Origin: Brachionus koreanus
Lineage: Eukaryota > Rotifera > Eurotatoria > Ploima > Brachionidae
Direction: 5' to 3'
Assembly (NCBI GenBank): GCA_016987375.1
Contig: PJRA01000313.1
Location: 2,632,141 to 2,696,140, forward strand
Length of the DNA stretch: 64,000 nt
Both the position numbers and the translations under genes were made by a program. Under the pieces are notes generated by a model that made no database searches, was not told the DNA's origin, and worked only from the letters and a program-made list of their open reading frames with translations. How positions within the stretch are numbered: position 1 is the first letter of the stretch; every line of letters begins with the position of its first letter. Shown here in pieces: positions 35,579 through 47,731 of this stretch.

Positions 35579-37232
35579 CTAAAGATTTTCAGAGGTTGAA
35601 TAATTTGAAATATATCTATTGTCTTGATAGTCTTCATTGGGGCCATTATTAGATCCGGGTGCAGCTCTCCTTTGACTGTATCCAGCCGACCTATCTCTCA
35701 ACATTGTTCCGCCCCCACCACCACTTTGCCTTCCCCTGGGCGCTTCAGTGTAATTCTGCCACAGAGTTTGCACTATTTCGTGTGTTACACAATCGCTCAT
35801 ACTTAACGTCATTAATCTAAGAATAAAAATTCCATCAAAACTTAAATAATCATAAATAAATGAATTTAAGTTTCGCTTAACGGAGTTTTCCGAATATTTG
35901 AGCCTCAATCGAGCTCTTATGTAGTTGTAACGAGCACTTGGAAACAAGCGTATTACCCAAAGTAATAGATCATAGCAATTTGAAATACATACTATCCACA
36001 ACCATGCCCATAGTAGAATAAACAATTGTTCATTGTACAAATTAATTGGTAGAACACATTGGACTGTATAGTTATGCACCAATGAGTCTATATGAGCTCT
36101 AATTCTAAAGTCACATGCGCTTTCTCTCGGAAAATATCTATGAAAAAGATTGTTGGAATTAGAGGTTTCAGAATAAATTGAATCCGAATATGTATTATAG
36201 CTGTAGCTGCTTCCAAAATAATTTGCTGATCCTGCAAATTGATTATCCGAATTATCGAATATTACTGTAGGACCCATTATTGGCGGAGGCATGTTATTCG
36301 GTTGGATGTTTAGTTTAGCAGCAAATTTTTCAGCTGCTGCTTCTGCCTCGGCTCTGCGTTGTGCATTTATCGAATTAGTATTGCCCATTAGGCCTTTGGT
36401 CACATCTTTTAAAACATGAAATCCATGTGAATTATAATTGAAACCAAGAAATAAATTTAGCAAAAACAATTGTGCAAATGAATTGATGATATAAAAAATT
36501 TTAGTGAACATATAAAGAAGTACCAAATAGGAACCGTTTATTTTACCATGGCAGCATAAAAGATTGTATATGTACGGCTTGGAACTTGTTGCGCCCACAA
36601 TTGGACTTCCTAATGGTCCGCCTAGAGAAGAATTACCAGTGAAGCCGCCTTTAGTTCGTTTGGTTTTATTACAAACAGAATAAAAATGTATCGAATTGGC
36701 CAAATACAATAATGATCTGCGTCTTTTGTCAAATTTTTCAACTGCCATGTAATTTACTGATGCGTCTGCCAAATTGAGAAGATCAATGCCAGATTGTTTA
36801 CTCAAAAATCTGTACGCAAAACGCGGGAGTAAAAAAAAAAAAGCCAAACAAAGCAATATCATGGGTACCCATTGATAGTATTTAAGCATTCTTTCGGGCT
36901 TATTATTAACCGATGTGGTTTGTTCGCCAAATGAAACATAATATGTGTTGCTTATCCAACAATAAACGTTTATATAGTGCTCGTATCTCGCCAATATGGC
37001 AGGAACCTTATCATTTTTAATTTAGTTTAAACACAATAAAAATAAAGATTTAATTTACCCAACATTGAATATGATCAGACTGAAGAATTTTTACAGTTAT
37101 TGTTAGAGAGGAAACAAAAAGTATTAAAGTTGTGTATTTGTAATTAAGTCGATCAGCAAAAACGTCATCATCTCTGCCACAAGAAGATAATGTAATTTTT
37201 GGCAAATTAGCAAAGCCTCTAATAATTTCCAT
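35579..37232 (-). CDS. Innexin (gap-junction/hemichannel subunit) with enlarged second outer loop
   Basis: Two exons, 37232-37059 and 37006-35579, join to 533 aa; the 52-nt intron splits the family motif CW|VPA. Innexin features: DRLNYKYTTLILFV (TM1), QCW and YCW (first-loop cysteines), the signature YYQWVP before TM2, TM3 at YLVLLYMFTKIFYIINSF, second-loop cysteines in SACDFRIRAH and VQCVLPINLYNEQLF, then TM4. By family six or eight subunits form gap junctions or plasma-membrane hemichannels. Between GFHVLKDVTKG and FPRESACDF is an insertion of about 85 residues (263-349) with an Ala/Glu helix and a Ser/Tyr/Asn-rich stretch. The loop also has an NYT glycosylation sequon just before VQC. The tail is Arg/Gly-rich (GRQSGGGGG). 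Confidence 0.95.
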
Positions 37233-40200
37233 TTTAATTTTATTTTTTTTATTTTAATCGAACAAAATTCGATCAACAATTTTCTTTTCCCTTGGGGCAA
37301 TATTTTATTTTTACAATTTAAAATTCAAATTAACTTTTTTTTTTGGTTGAATTTAGATCGATTAAAATTTATCTAATAGTTTGTTTCATTCTAGAAAAAA
37401 AAATTAAAAAAAATTAATTCCAATGATATTTTTATTTGAAAACAATCTTAAGAATTCTATTCTCAATAAGCGATACTGCTTGTAGTTTTTAAGTGCTCTG
37501 GTTCATCGACAATACAATCTGTTTTAAATTGTTTGCTGTGGGTTACATTAATAAGAAAAATACCTAAATTCTTAAACAAAAACGAAACGAGTTTCTAATA
37601 ATAAGATTACTAAAGTTTTAGCAAACTAAAATCTATTTATTATTTTATCTACTTTAAATGATCGTTTTGGATTAGATAATAGCTGAATGCTTTAAAAAAA
37701 TCTAAATAATTACTTTAAAATTCACGATAATTGATTATTGATATTATCTCTATTTAATTTGATGATTTTAAAATAGTTTTAAAATAATAAAAAGTTTTGC
37801 TTTAAACTGCTAATAAAAATAGAAAAAAATGCTCGATTCAAACCTGCATTTGCGAAAATAATCAAACCCTGATATTCTAATTCAGTTTAGTTCAAACAAC
37901 AATTTTTTGATATCTAATTAAATGAAATTGTTTAAACTGGATTAAAAGAACTTCATCAATTCTCTAAGAATTGTTCAATCTTTAGAGAATTGAGGCTAAT
38001 GCTTTTAAAAATTATTTACACATCTTTTAGACAATAATTGTTACTTAGTTTAATTAAAACTCAGATATTTGAATGCAATATTTTTAAAAGACTTAAAACC
38101 AGATTGTCTAATTCATTCTGGAATGACAAAAGGAATCTAATCTTATTTAATCAATAAAAAAATGGTGTCATTTGCTCAATTCAAAAATTAGAAAGACTAT
38201 TTTTACTTTAAAAATATTCAATTACTTATTTTGAAAAGTTTCAAATTTCAAAAAAAACTATATTACTTTCTAGGTTGTCGAAAGTGAGCCCTTAGATTGC
38301 ATCACATTTTTCAACTAGCTATGGTTTATATGTAGTTCTTTTAAGATAAATCTGAAAAAAATTGAATCAGCAAAAAGGCTTTATATTTTACTTGAGAGAA
38401 ACAATTAATAAAAAATAAGATTGATGGTATAAATTAGTTTAGCAGAATTCTGTAAAAAAGAGTTTGATCTATTGTGAGTTGCCGATTTAAATCGTTCAAA
38501 AATTATTAATGATTTTTAATAACTTTCTGTTTCTAGAAGCAAAAAATGCTTAAAGTATGCTTAATATTAATCAAAAACTAATGATCTTATCTTTTAAAAT
38601 TGAATTATTAAATTTAATTTGATTCTGCTTGCAACACGAAAGTATTTGATGCACAAACAAAAATTAATTATGGCAACACGAAAACTTTCATCTGAGTAAA
38701 ATTTTTGCCTTATTGCATAGGCTAAATCTCGACCGAAAAAAATTTAATTATTAAAAAAATAAATAGTTCTAATAACTAATAATTTTTGGGCACCGGTTTT
38801 AGAGTTAGTTCAAATCGGTTGTTTTTAATTAAAAATGAGTATTTATTTGTCATTTAAATATGATATTCAAATAGAAATTTTTCACTTGCAAAAGATTTCA
38901 ATCCATTGAGAAAAACAAGTTCGAGATCCCATTAGACTTTATGAAATTAATAAACTCTCTAATCAAATATTAAATGACAAATTAATTTGAAAATATCAAG
39001 TTGAATTCGCTAGTCTACATGGAACTGTATTAAAATTTCTCTGTAAAATGCTCTTTTTTTTAAATTCTGTTGTACAACTATCGAGAATTTGATTCGATCA
39101 TATCTCAACTATTTGTTTTGTTATCTAACTTAAACTAAAAAATCCCAAAATTGGATAAACCCGATGAAATTTTTGCATTTAACTCAAAACAGTTTTCTTG
39201 AATGCTTAGCTTACTGAGCGGATATTTAAAATTGATAAATATTTGATTTGTCGTTTTTACGCTTTCTAAGCAAATATGCTAAATATGATAAAAAAAAAAG
39301 AAGCACTGAAAATAAACAAACTAATCAATCGGATCGATTAAATCTTATTCCAACTATTTCGTTAAAAATCCTCAAGATAAAAATTCAAATTTAAAACAAA
39401 AATGCTTAAACCTTAAAAAAATCTTCCAGACTAGTGAATCTGTTTAAGATAAATATCAAGTTATTTTAAATTGATTTAAAATAATTTCAAAAGTTAGAGT
39501 AGTAAATTAAATTGATGGTTTATTCATTCATATTAAATCTCAAAAATCAATTAGTTTTTGAGATAAATTTGTTGATGAAATTTTGAAGAATGGTTTAATA
39601 GAAAGTTTGTTAAAAAGCTACTCGAAAATTAAAAATTCTTTTTCATAACAATATTTTGATTGTTTCTTTAAATTATTCGAATCCCTCTAAGATATTGAAA
39701 AATCAATCTTCAATACTCAAACTCTTTAGTGCAAACAATTGAATTGAAAAAAAAAGATAGAACTGATGATTTTATGCTCATATCACTCTTTACACTCTTA
39801 AAAATGCTTTTTATTGATTAAATTAGTCTAACTATTAAAAATTTTAGTCAAAAAGCATTAATAATTGAAATATTGTAATTAATTTATTGCTTTTTCCAAG
39901 TGTCTTCAGTTTGAACAATCTTTAAATTAAAAATCAGACTCCAAATCTAAATGCATTAAATTGAAACTTGTTCAATCTATAGAAAATAAATTTTGTTAAA
40001 AAAAGCTTCTTTTTTTTAAATTAAAATCTATATAGAAATGGGAATTTAATTAAATTGAACTTAAGATTTAGAATAACAATACAATGGAATGCTTGTAATT
40101 AAACCAGCGAATGTTTATCCAATTTGAATCTTACCAGTTTTATAAACAAACTTGGTAAATGCTAAATGACACATATGTTTTTCTTTTTAAAACAAATAAC

Positions 40201-40832
40201 TCTAAGATTATATTTGATTCCCAAATTTTAATGAATCTGAGGGCTTAAAATTTAATAAAGTAACTTGTAACGTGCTGATATGAATACCGATTTAATCTAA
40301 CTAATTCATTAAAAGAAGGTGATCAAAAATATTAATTACAATTCGTTGTTTAAATAAAATTTTAGCGTGCTAAAAATAAAATTCGGATCATAAATCAAAG
40401 TAGACGGATTACGGAAATCAATTTTAAGTACATATTTTAATTTTTTGAGTTTGATTAATTTTTCTTTTTAACCTTAAAGTCGTGGGACCAAATATTTCCT
40501 GAATTAAGACTTGAAAATAATTAATATTTAGTGCAAACTCAATAAATTATTTACTTAAATAAAAATTTTCTTTTTGATTATTTGCTTAAATTTTTAAAAA
40601 TTTTTATTAAACATTGTACCAATATAAAGACATATGGTTAATTCACAATTCATGAAAAGTAATTAAATAAATTTATTGAAAAAATGATTTTAAATTTAAT
40701 CTAATAATAAATAAAAAATTGTTTTCTCAAAGCGGTGATTTATAGTTGCTCGGTTACTAGAAAAATCAATTTTAATAATTTATTTAAAAAACAAAATAAA
40801 TTTTTTTTATACCGACTGAGCTAAATTTTAAA
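37233..40832. other. Long intergenic spacer
   Basis: 3.6 kb of AT-rich sequence. I find no gene, tRNA, or clear repeat; a GGTTTGAATC word at about 37834-37850 (minus) resembles a tRNA B box but has no matching stems. Confidence 0.5.
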
Positions 40833-41822
<990 letters not shown>

Positions 41823-41918
41823 TTGATTGTCATATCAACCAATTTATTCAATTACTTTTATTAAATATTTAAATAAAATTTAACAAAAATATTTATTTTA
41901 AATATATTTTAGACAAAA

Positions 41919-44363
41919 ATGATAGATGTGCCAACAATAAAACTAACAGCATCAGCCATTAGCTTAGGATCTGTTTACCTCAATAAAACTAAAAGCCAGG
42001 ATGCTTCTCCGGTAATTAATGGCTATAATAAAGATAGATTAAATTACATTTCTAAATTGTTTTTTGGTCATGAAGAACCCAATATTAAATTTGATAGCCC
42101 AAAAGAGCTTGACGATTTTTTATCGAAAAAAAAACTTCAACTTTTTGACAAGATAACTTATAGGCAAATTTTCGCTAATAAACTAGAAAACAATGACCAT
42201 AATTTTGAAGAAAATTCTGAGGCTTTGATCGAAACTTTTGAAAATGAAGCAAATGCACATTTTGGTTGTAATATAAGAAGCTTTATAAAAAGCGAATTAG
42301 CAAAGGCTTATAGCAAAAACTTGTTGTTGACCCATAGAGTGGCCGGCAAGCCTGAAAAGTTCAAAAAGTTTTTAAGATTAAGATATTACAAAGAGAAACA
42401 ACGCAAAGAATCGTCTAACATTTTTAGAAATAAACATTCTATGCCAAAAAACGCTTCAAAAAATTCCAATTTGCATGAAATTAAAGCAAAAACAAATAAT
42501 TTAACTAAAAAAATATCAATTAAAGAAAGCTTATTAGCAAACACCCATAAGAAATCAGCATACAATTCTTTTCATAACTCTAAACTATCAAGTATTTAGC
42601 CTCATATTTTCGATTTATAATCATAAATATTAATTTTATTTAATTATTAGTTCAATCAAAGTCTAAAACATCTCAGTCTTTGTTTAAACACAATATAAAT
42701 AAATTTGGTCAAATCAATGAATCATTTGAAGATTCATCAGAAAATTCTCTCTTTGACTTAGAAAGCATTGCTAATGAAACCACATATTTGGACACTCAGA
42801 AGGCTTGGTCTATGCTTAAAAATGGAGTTACTGATATAGAAGCAGAGCCTATTAAATTCACTGGTTCAAGTTTTTCAAATATTCTTGATGATACAGAAAG
42901 CATTCAATCATTGCCTGATCATGAAATCCCATACAATTCTAATAAAATGGTTTGAATCAATTTTTTTTTATGTTAAATCGATTTTAGTTTTTTGTTTTGA
43001 GAAGGTTGAGAATGATGCTTTTTGTTTTTTTTGCAAAGAAAATAAACCAAACGAAACTATTTACCCATGCAGAATATGTACTAAAGTTTTTCATGTCAAA
43101 TGCATTGAACAAAAAGGCCTTTTACGAAGTGAGCAAGAGAGGGAAATATTGTTACAAGCTTTTAGCAATATTGGTTGGAGTTGTTACGAATGTGTAAGCT
43201 TTTTTACTAAAATTTATTCAATAAAAAAATTTATTTATTTTATTACATTTTCAGTCTAATTTAGGAAGACTAGTTCCTGCTTCAGATATTTACGAATTGA
43301 TTGAACAATTCGAATTCTCTGATGTAGATCATGGTAAAAAAAATTTATTAAATAAAAAAATCAAATTTCAAAAATATTTATTCTAGACTATGGAATTTCT
43401 AGTGAAGAATTTTTGAGAATAAGAAAAGAAGAATTACAAAAACATTTTGGCATTGAAATGTCTCCAGATGATATAGAGGTGACCAATTTGCGTTTTAAAC
43501 TCATTGATGCTGATAAAAGTGGCTATATTGATTGGGATGAGTATTTAAATTATGAATGCATGAAAAGATTGCATCATACTCCAGCAGTATTCATTTGATT
43601 TATTTAAACATAACGATCATTTGCTTATTTAAAATTTTAAGAGAGAACTTGTGATGAAGCTTACTGCTAAAGAGATTCAACAAGCTAGGGAAACATTTTT
43701 CTCTTTCGATCGAGATAAAGGAGGAACCATTTCAGAAGAAGAAGCTCGAAGAACTTTCCGTCATTGGTTTACATTTTTACATCAGAACCAGTATTATTGT
43801 AAATATTTTTATTTATAAAACTGTTTATCTGATTTAAATAGATTAAATCATACTGATATTGATACTCATGTTAATGTTCATACTGATTTGATAATGCAGA
43901 CAGGATCCAAGCGAAAAGGGTTTGTTTAATAAATTGACATAATTAAAGCTAATTTTTAATTAATAGGGAATTGACATGGGAAGAATTTATTAAGGAACAA
44001 GCTATTTATATTTTGGTTAATAGACCTAATAATCCTTTAGGTAGAGTATGTTGAATTTATTGCGAATTTAAATAATTGAATTTTTTTTAAGGTTTAATTG
44101 GTGATTCTCAAGAGCCTAAATCAAGCTTTAATAGATTGAGCAAGTCTCAAAGTAAAGGAATAAAAAAGGACTCTGTTAGAATAACTGAGAATGCAAAAAT
44201 AAGCAATCAATTAAACAAAAAGTCAAATTTTTTTTCTAGAAAAAATGAAAACATTTCGAAAATATTTTTACGTGATTACCATCGCAATAAGAAGAGATTA
44301 TACAATTTTTCTGTGTCTAGAAAGTCTTTGCCATTGAACAAAGAATTTTGGTGCTTGAATTAA
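41919..44363 (+). CDS. PHF24-like PHD finger and EF-hand protein
   Basis: Nine exons: 41919-42591, 42651-42949, 43005-43193 (or from 43002), 43255-43333, 43387-43586, 43642-43790, 43842-43919, 43967-44040, 44092-44363; 2013 nt, 670 aa (human PHF24 is about 400). The PHD-type zinc finger is CFFCKENKPNETIYPCRICT, KVFHVKCIEQKG and GWSCYEC. EF-hand-like units follow: FKLIDADKSGYIDWDEYLNY has a complete-looking D-x-D-x-S-x-x-x-x-x-x-E loop, and FFSFDRDKGGTISEEEARR a second. TWEEFIKEQAIYILVNRPNN matches the PHF24 end. Exon 1 adds a long basic N-terminal part absent from vertebrates. Vertebrate PHF24 is a brain protein (Galphai-interacting). TATATTTTAG stands 4 nt before the ATG context. Confidence 0.88.
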
Positions 44364-45625
44364 AAAAACTATTTTGTATGGTAAAAGCCATAAGATCTTC
44401 TTTATTTCCTCAAAATTTATTATAATTAATAAAAATCATTATAGACACATAAACTGTACTAAAATCTATGTATTATCTTTAATTTTATGTTATTTAATTA
44501 GTAGTTTTTGTTGCGACATTCTAACAAGAATTTCTGAGTCCATTACCGCTTTGAAGAAGCTGAAGCAGCCATATCTATTGAATTTGTCCAACGCCACCTT
44601 GAAAACTTTAGATTTTATAACACTATCTAGTGTTATTCCATTGTGGGACTACTCTAATTAAAAAGAAAAAATGTCGGCCTGTCATCGAACTGGCAAAATA
44701 TTTTTTCAATTTGCAGGAAAGCTTTCCCTATTCATTCTCATATAATTTTCCCTTAGTTTCTCTTGCTAGTTTACACATTTCAAACAAATCTCACCCGCTT
44801 TTCACTTAGTTTTAATAAAATATATAATACAAGAAATTGAAATACACTGTTTTATATGACAAAAAGAACATAAATGTAGAATAACCTTGAAATATTCTTT
44901 TAGATAATATTAATTAAATTTCCATACTGGTTTTTAATGACGTCAATGACAATAGGTCGGATCAAAGCATTTATTTTTTACAATATTATTATATTTTATT
45001 ATTTTTAAAAATTCCTTAGTTTTTTATCGTTTGTTATTAAAAGAAAAATTTATGCAAAGAAAATGAGATTCAATTTATTTCAGATTCATTATTTATGTCA
45101 AATTTTATTTACTATGATAGATCTAAGTTTTGATATTGAGGCGAATTTTTTACAAAAAAATTAAAAAAAAATTTTACTTCACTTTTTTTTTCAAAAGGAT
45201 ATATCTTCAATTTTTAATTTAATAAGAAAATGTATTAATTTAAGGAGATATCACTAATTTATAAGCAACGGATAGTATTATTTTTTGTAGTATCTCAAAT
45301 TTTTTCTTATTTATTCAGTTTTAAAAATGATCTTATATTTAAAATTGATATCATTCGATTTCTTAGATTAATTGTAATCTAGAATAAAAAAAATCGTTCA
45401 AAAGTGACATTTCCAAAGTCTGATATACTTGGATAAAGAGCAATCTTTAGGCACATTCGTATTCAAATTTTATGTGAATTTGCTTTTCGTAAAAGTTACC
45501 TTTTTTATTAAAATTTGTTTCTCCGCCGTTCGAGAAAAAAAAAACATACTATAAATAGCAATTTTATTACACTGTCTTTATCAAAAAATAATCAATTAAC
45601 ATTACTACAATTCCATATAAACAAG
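44364..45625. other. Intergenic spacer with one weak open frame
   Basis: An open stretch at 44374-44661 (+) encodes 95 aa with a hydrophobic segment (VLSLILCYLISSFCC). It begins 10 bp after the previous stop and may just be 3' UTR. A less AT-rich patch at 44670-44810 contains gtcggcctgtcatcgaactgg. Nothing is supportable as a gene. Confidence 0.35.
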
Positions 45626-46228
45626 ATGTCAACAACTCAACAATCTAATGCTCCTACCACAGTTGTAAAGGAGCCAAAGAAGTCCCAAGCCAAAAAACAA
45701 TCTACTCATCCAAGGTTTATCGAAATGATACAAAATGGCCTCAAGCATTTGAATGAGAGGACAGGCTCGTCCAGAGTAGCTCTCATGAAATATATTGTAG
45801 CCACTTACAAATTGGACGAAAAGATAGCAAATACCCACCTCAAAATTGCGCTGATTAAAGGTGTCAAAGATGGAATTCTAAAACAAGTCAAAGGTTCAGG
45901 TTCTAATGGATCCTTTAAACTTGCACCAGTCACCAAAAAGACCGAAGTTAAAAAGATTGTAAAAGCTGTCAAAAAACAAGGTACAGAAAAAGAACAAGCA
46001 AAAAAAACTACAGACGATAAACCAAAAAAGAATATTAAAAAAATAGTCAAGCCTAAAATTCCTAGATCTGCAAAGCCACAAGAAAAGCCTAAAGTCGAAA
46101 GTACTCAGGTTAAATCGACCAAGACGAAAACAGTCAAAACGATCGCAAAAACAAACAATTTAAAACAAACTAAATCAGATGTAAAAAAAACAATCAAAGC
46201 GGCTAGCACAAAAGCAAAAAAAAATTAA
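45626..46228 (+). CDS. Linker histone H1
   Basis: Intronless, 200 aa. The start at MSTTQQSN is chosen because the frame upstream (from 45515) is not H1-like. The globular winged-helix domain runs THPRFIEMIQNGLKHLNERT, SSRVALMKYIVATYKL, HLKIALIKGVKDGILKQVKG and SGSNGSFKLA, followed by a Lys/Ala/Pro/Thr-rich tail (KKTEVKKIVKAVKKQ and so on). It binds the nucleosome dyad and linker DNA. Codon use is visibly less AT-biased than neighbours. An AATAAA at 46269-46274 follows the stop and I see no histone 3' stem-loop, suggesting a polyadenylated, replacement-type H1 mRNA. No core histone genes are nearby. Confidence 0.95.
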   Translation: MSTTQQSNAPTTVVKEPKKSQAKKQSTHPRFIEMIQNGLKHLNERTGSSRVALMKYIVATYKLDEKIANTHLKIALIKGVKDGILKQVKGSGSNGSFKLAPVTKKTEVKKIVKAVKKQGTEKEQAKKTTDDKPKKNIKKIVKPKIPRSAKPQEKPKVESTQVKSTKTKTVKTIAKTNNLKQTKSDVKKTIKAASTKAKKN

Positions 46229-46792
46229 AATCTTGTTTTTGATATAATTTTTTTATATATCTCTTGTAAATAAATATATTAATAACTTTTAATTTGTTTC
46301 TTTTTTATCATACATCAACTCGAATAAATCCTTGAATAGAATTAAATCAAGTCCTATATTCTTTATTTGTTAATCTATCCCCAAAAAACTAGAAAACTAG
46401 AAATATGGCTTATGAAAATATTTTTAGGCTTTTAGAAAATCAATAAAAATTTTAATTTTTCTAAGATCGATTAAGAGATATCACATCCAAATTTGTAAAT
46501 TGGCATTTAGATTAATCATTTGTTGGTTGAGCTATTGAAAAATTTAAATGCATTAATAAAGCTAACTAGGTTTGAATTTTAAGAATGTCATCAAAATAAA
46601 GACTAATGTTAAGCAGTTATGTAACTATTTTTTTTATTTTTTAATTTAAGGACCGTGACCATTGGGAAGTTCAGAATGGTCTAAAACCTTCTTTTCAACC
46701 CGCATGCGATTATAAAACTGTTAAATACAATTAAAGAGATACAGACAAGAATTTTTTCAGTACTGTAACTTATTAAAAATCAGAAATACTTG

Positions 46793-47065
46793 GGTTTTGT
46801 GAAATTTAGTACAATTGAACAGAACAGAACAATTCTTATAACTTTTCTCTCATAAGTTAAAAGAAAGTTTTGTAAATGCAACATGGTGCAATATTCAAAG
46901 TTGCACTATTATGAAAAATCTGGANNNNNNNNNNNNNNNNNNTAAGTATGTTGCAGTTTGTTGCACTTATAGAACTAATTATAAGCCTTCCGAAAAAAAG
47001 TTATTAGATATTTTAGCATTTTTTTTTGTTCTAATTGTTTAATTTGTACCAAATTTCACAAAACA
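46793..47065. mobile_element. MITE-like inverted-repeat element, family 1, copy B
   Basis: The left terminus GGTTTTGTGAAATTTAGTAC and the right terminus, in reverse TGTTTTGTGAAATTTGGTAC, are inverted repeats; divergent similarity continues inward for about 100 bp. The element is flanked by AAATACTTG at 46784-46792 and 47066-47074, a 9-bp target duplication. The sequence is the reverse of copy C over most of its length. It contains the 18-N gap. A 9-bp duplication fits Mutator-like (MULE) transposition; no coding sequence is present. Confidence 0.82.
46925..46942. other. Assembly gap (18 N)
   Basis: Eighteen N inside MITE copy B. By comparison with copy C the missing piece is probably longer than 18 bases; gaps at inverted-repeat centres are common assembly failures. 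Confidence 0.98.
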
Positions 47066-47731
47066 AAATACTTGAAATTTAATAAAATGTATAACTTAAT
47101 TTTTTATTTCTTTTATTACTTAATAAAAGCACTAAAATTTATTGCTGATAGTGAAATAGATGCAATTTAGTGTTTATTAGAAAATTAGTAATTTAGATTG
47201 AAAATTTAAATTATAAAAAAACGAAAATTCTGAAGAAAATTGTTAATAATAAAAAAAACTAGAAACTAATCTTTTTTAAAATTTGAACTAATTTGATCTA
47301 GGAGATAATTAGTTTTATAAAATGTCAAATTTATTTGTATATAGAACAAATATTTTGAATTAATTTACACTAAATTTATCGTTAGAAAAAAATACTAAAT
47401 TACAATTGACCTGAAAATATCGTGAAATGGCTGTATTTTTTTGTATTTAATAGAAATATTCTGTTCATCTTTACGTTAAAGAACATAAATTATAATACAA
47501 TTAAAATGAATACTAACTTTTTTCAAAATATTCATCTTTAATAAACGCTTTTGCAAGTCCATAAATAAATTTTTGTAAGCGTTATTTTCTTAATAGAATA
47601 TCCTTTTTTTTTAGGTTAGTCATTAACTAGATCAAGAATATCTTGAATCAAATATTACACCTGTTATAAAAAATTTCAAAACTCATAGAAAATTTAGTAT
47701 AATTTAAACAAAAAAAGTTTAGACAAGCAGT

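Larger units (their letters stand above)
46229..47731. other. Intergenic spacer with MITE copy B and an orphan open exon
   Basis: Contains MITE copy B (46793-47065), the assembly gap, and a striking open segment at 46651-46734 after a TTTAATTTAAG acceptor-like site, reading DRDHWEVQNGLKPSFQPACD and ending at TAA. I cannot find its upstream exons. Otherwise AT-rich. Confidence 0.4.

Noticed and set aside
37830..37855. tRNA B-box-like word GGTTTGAATC on the minus strand
   Set aside because: No acceptor, D or anticodon stem can be drawn around it.
38920..38945. Second B-box-like word (GTTCGAGATCC)
   Set aside because: No A box or cloverleaf in the preceding 90 bases.
44374..44661. 95-aa plus-strand frame after the PHF24-like gene
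   Set aside because: Likely 3' UTR; no recognisable domain, single hydrophobic stretch only.
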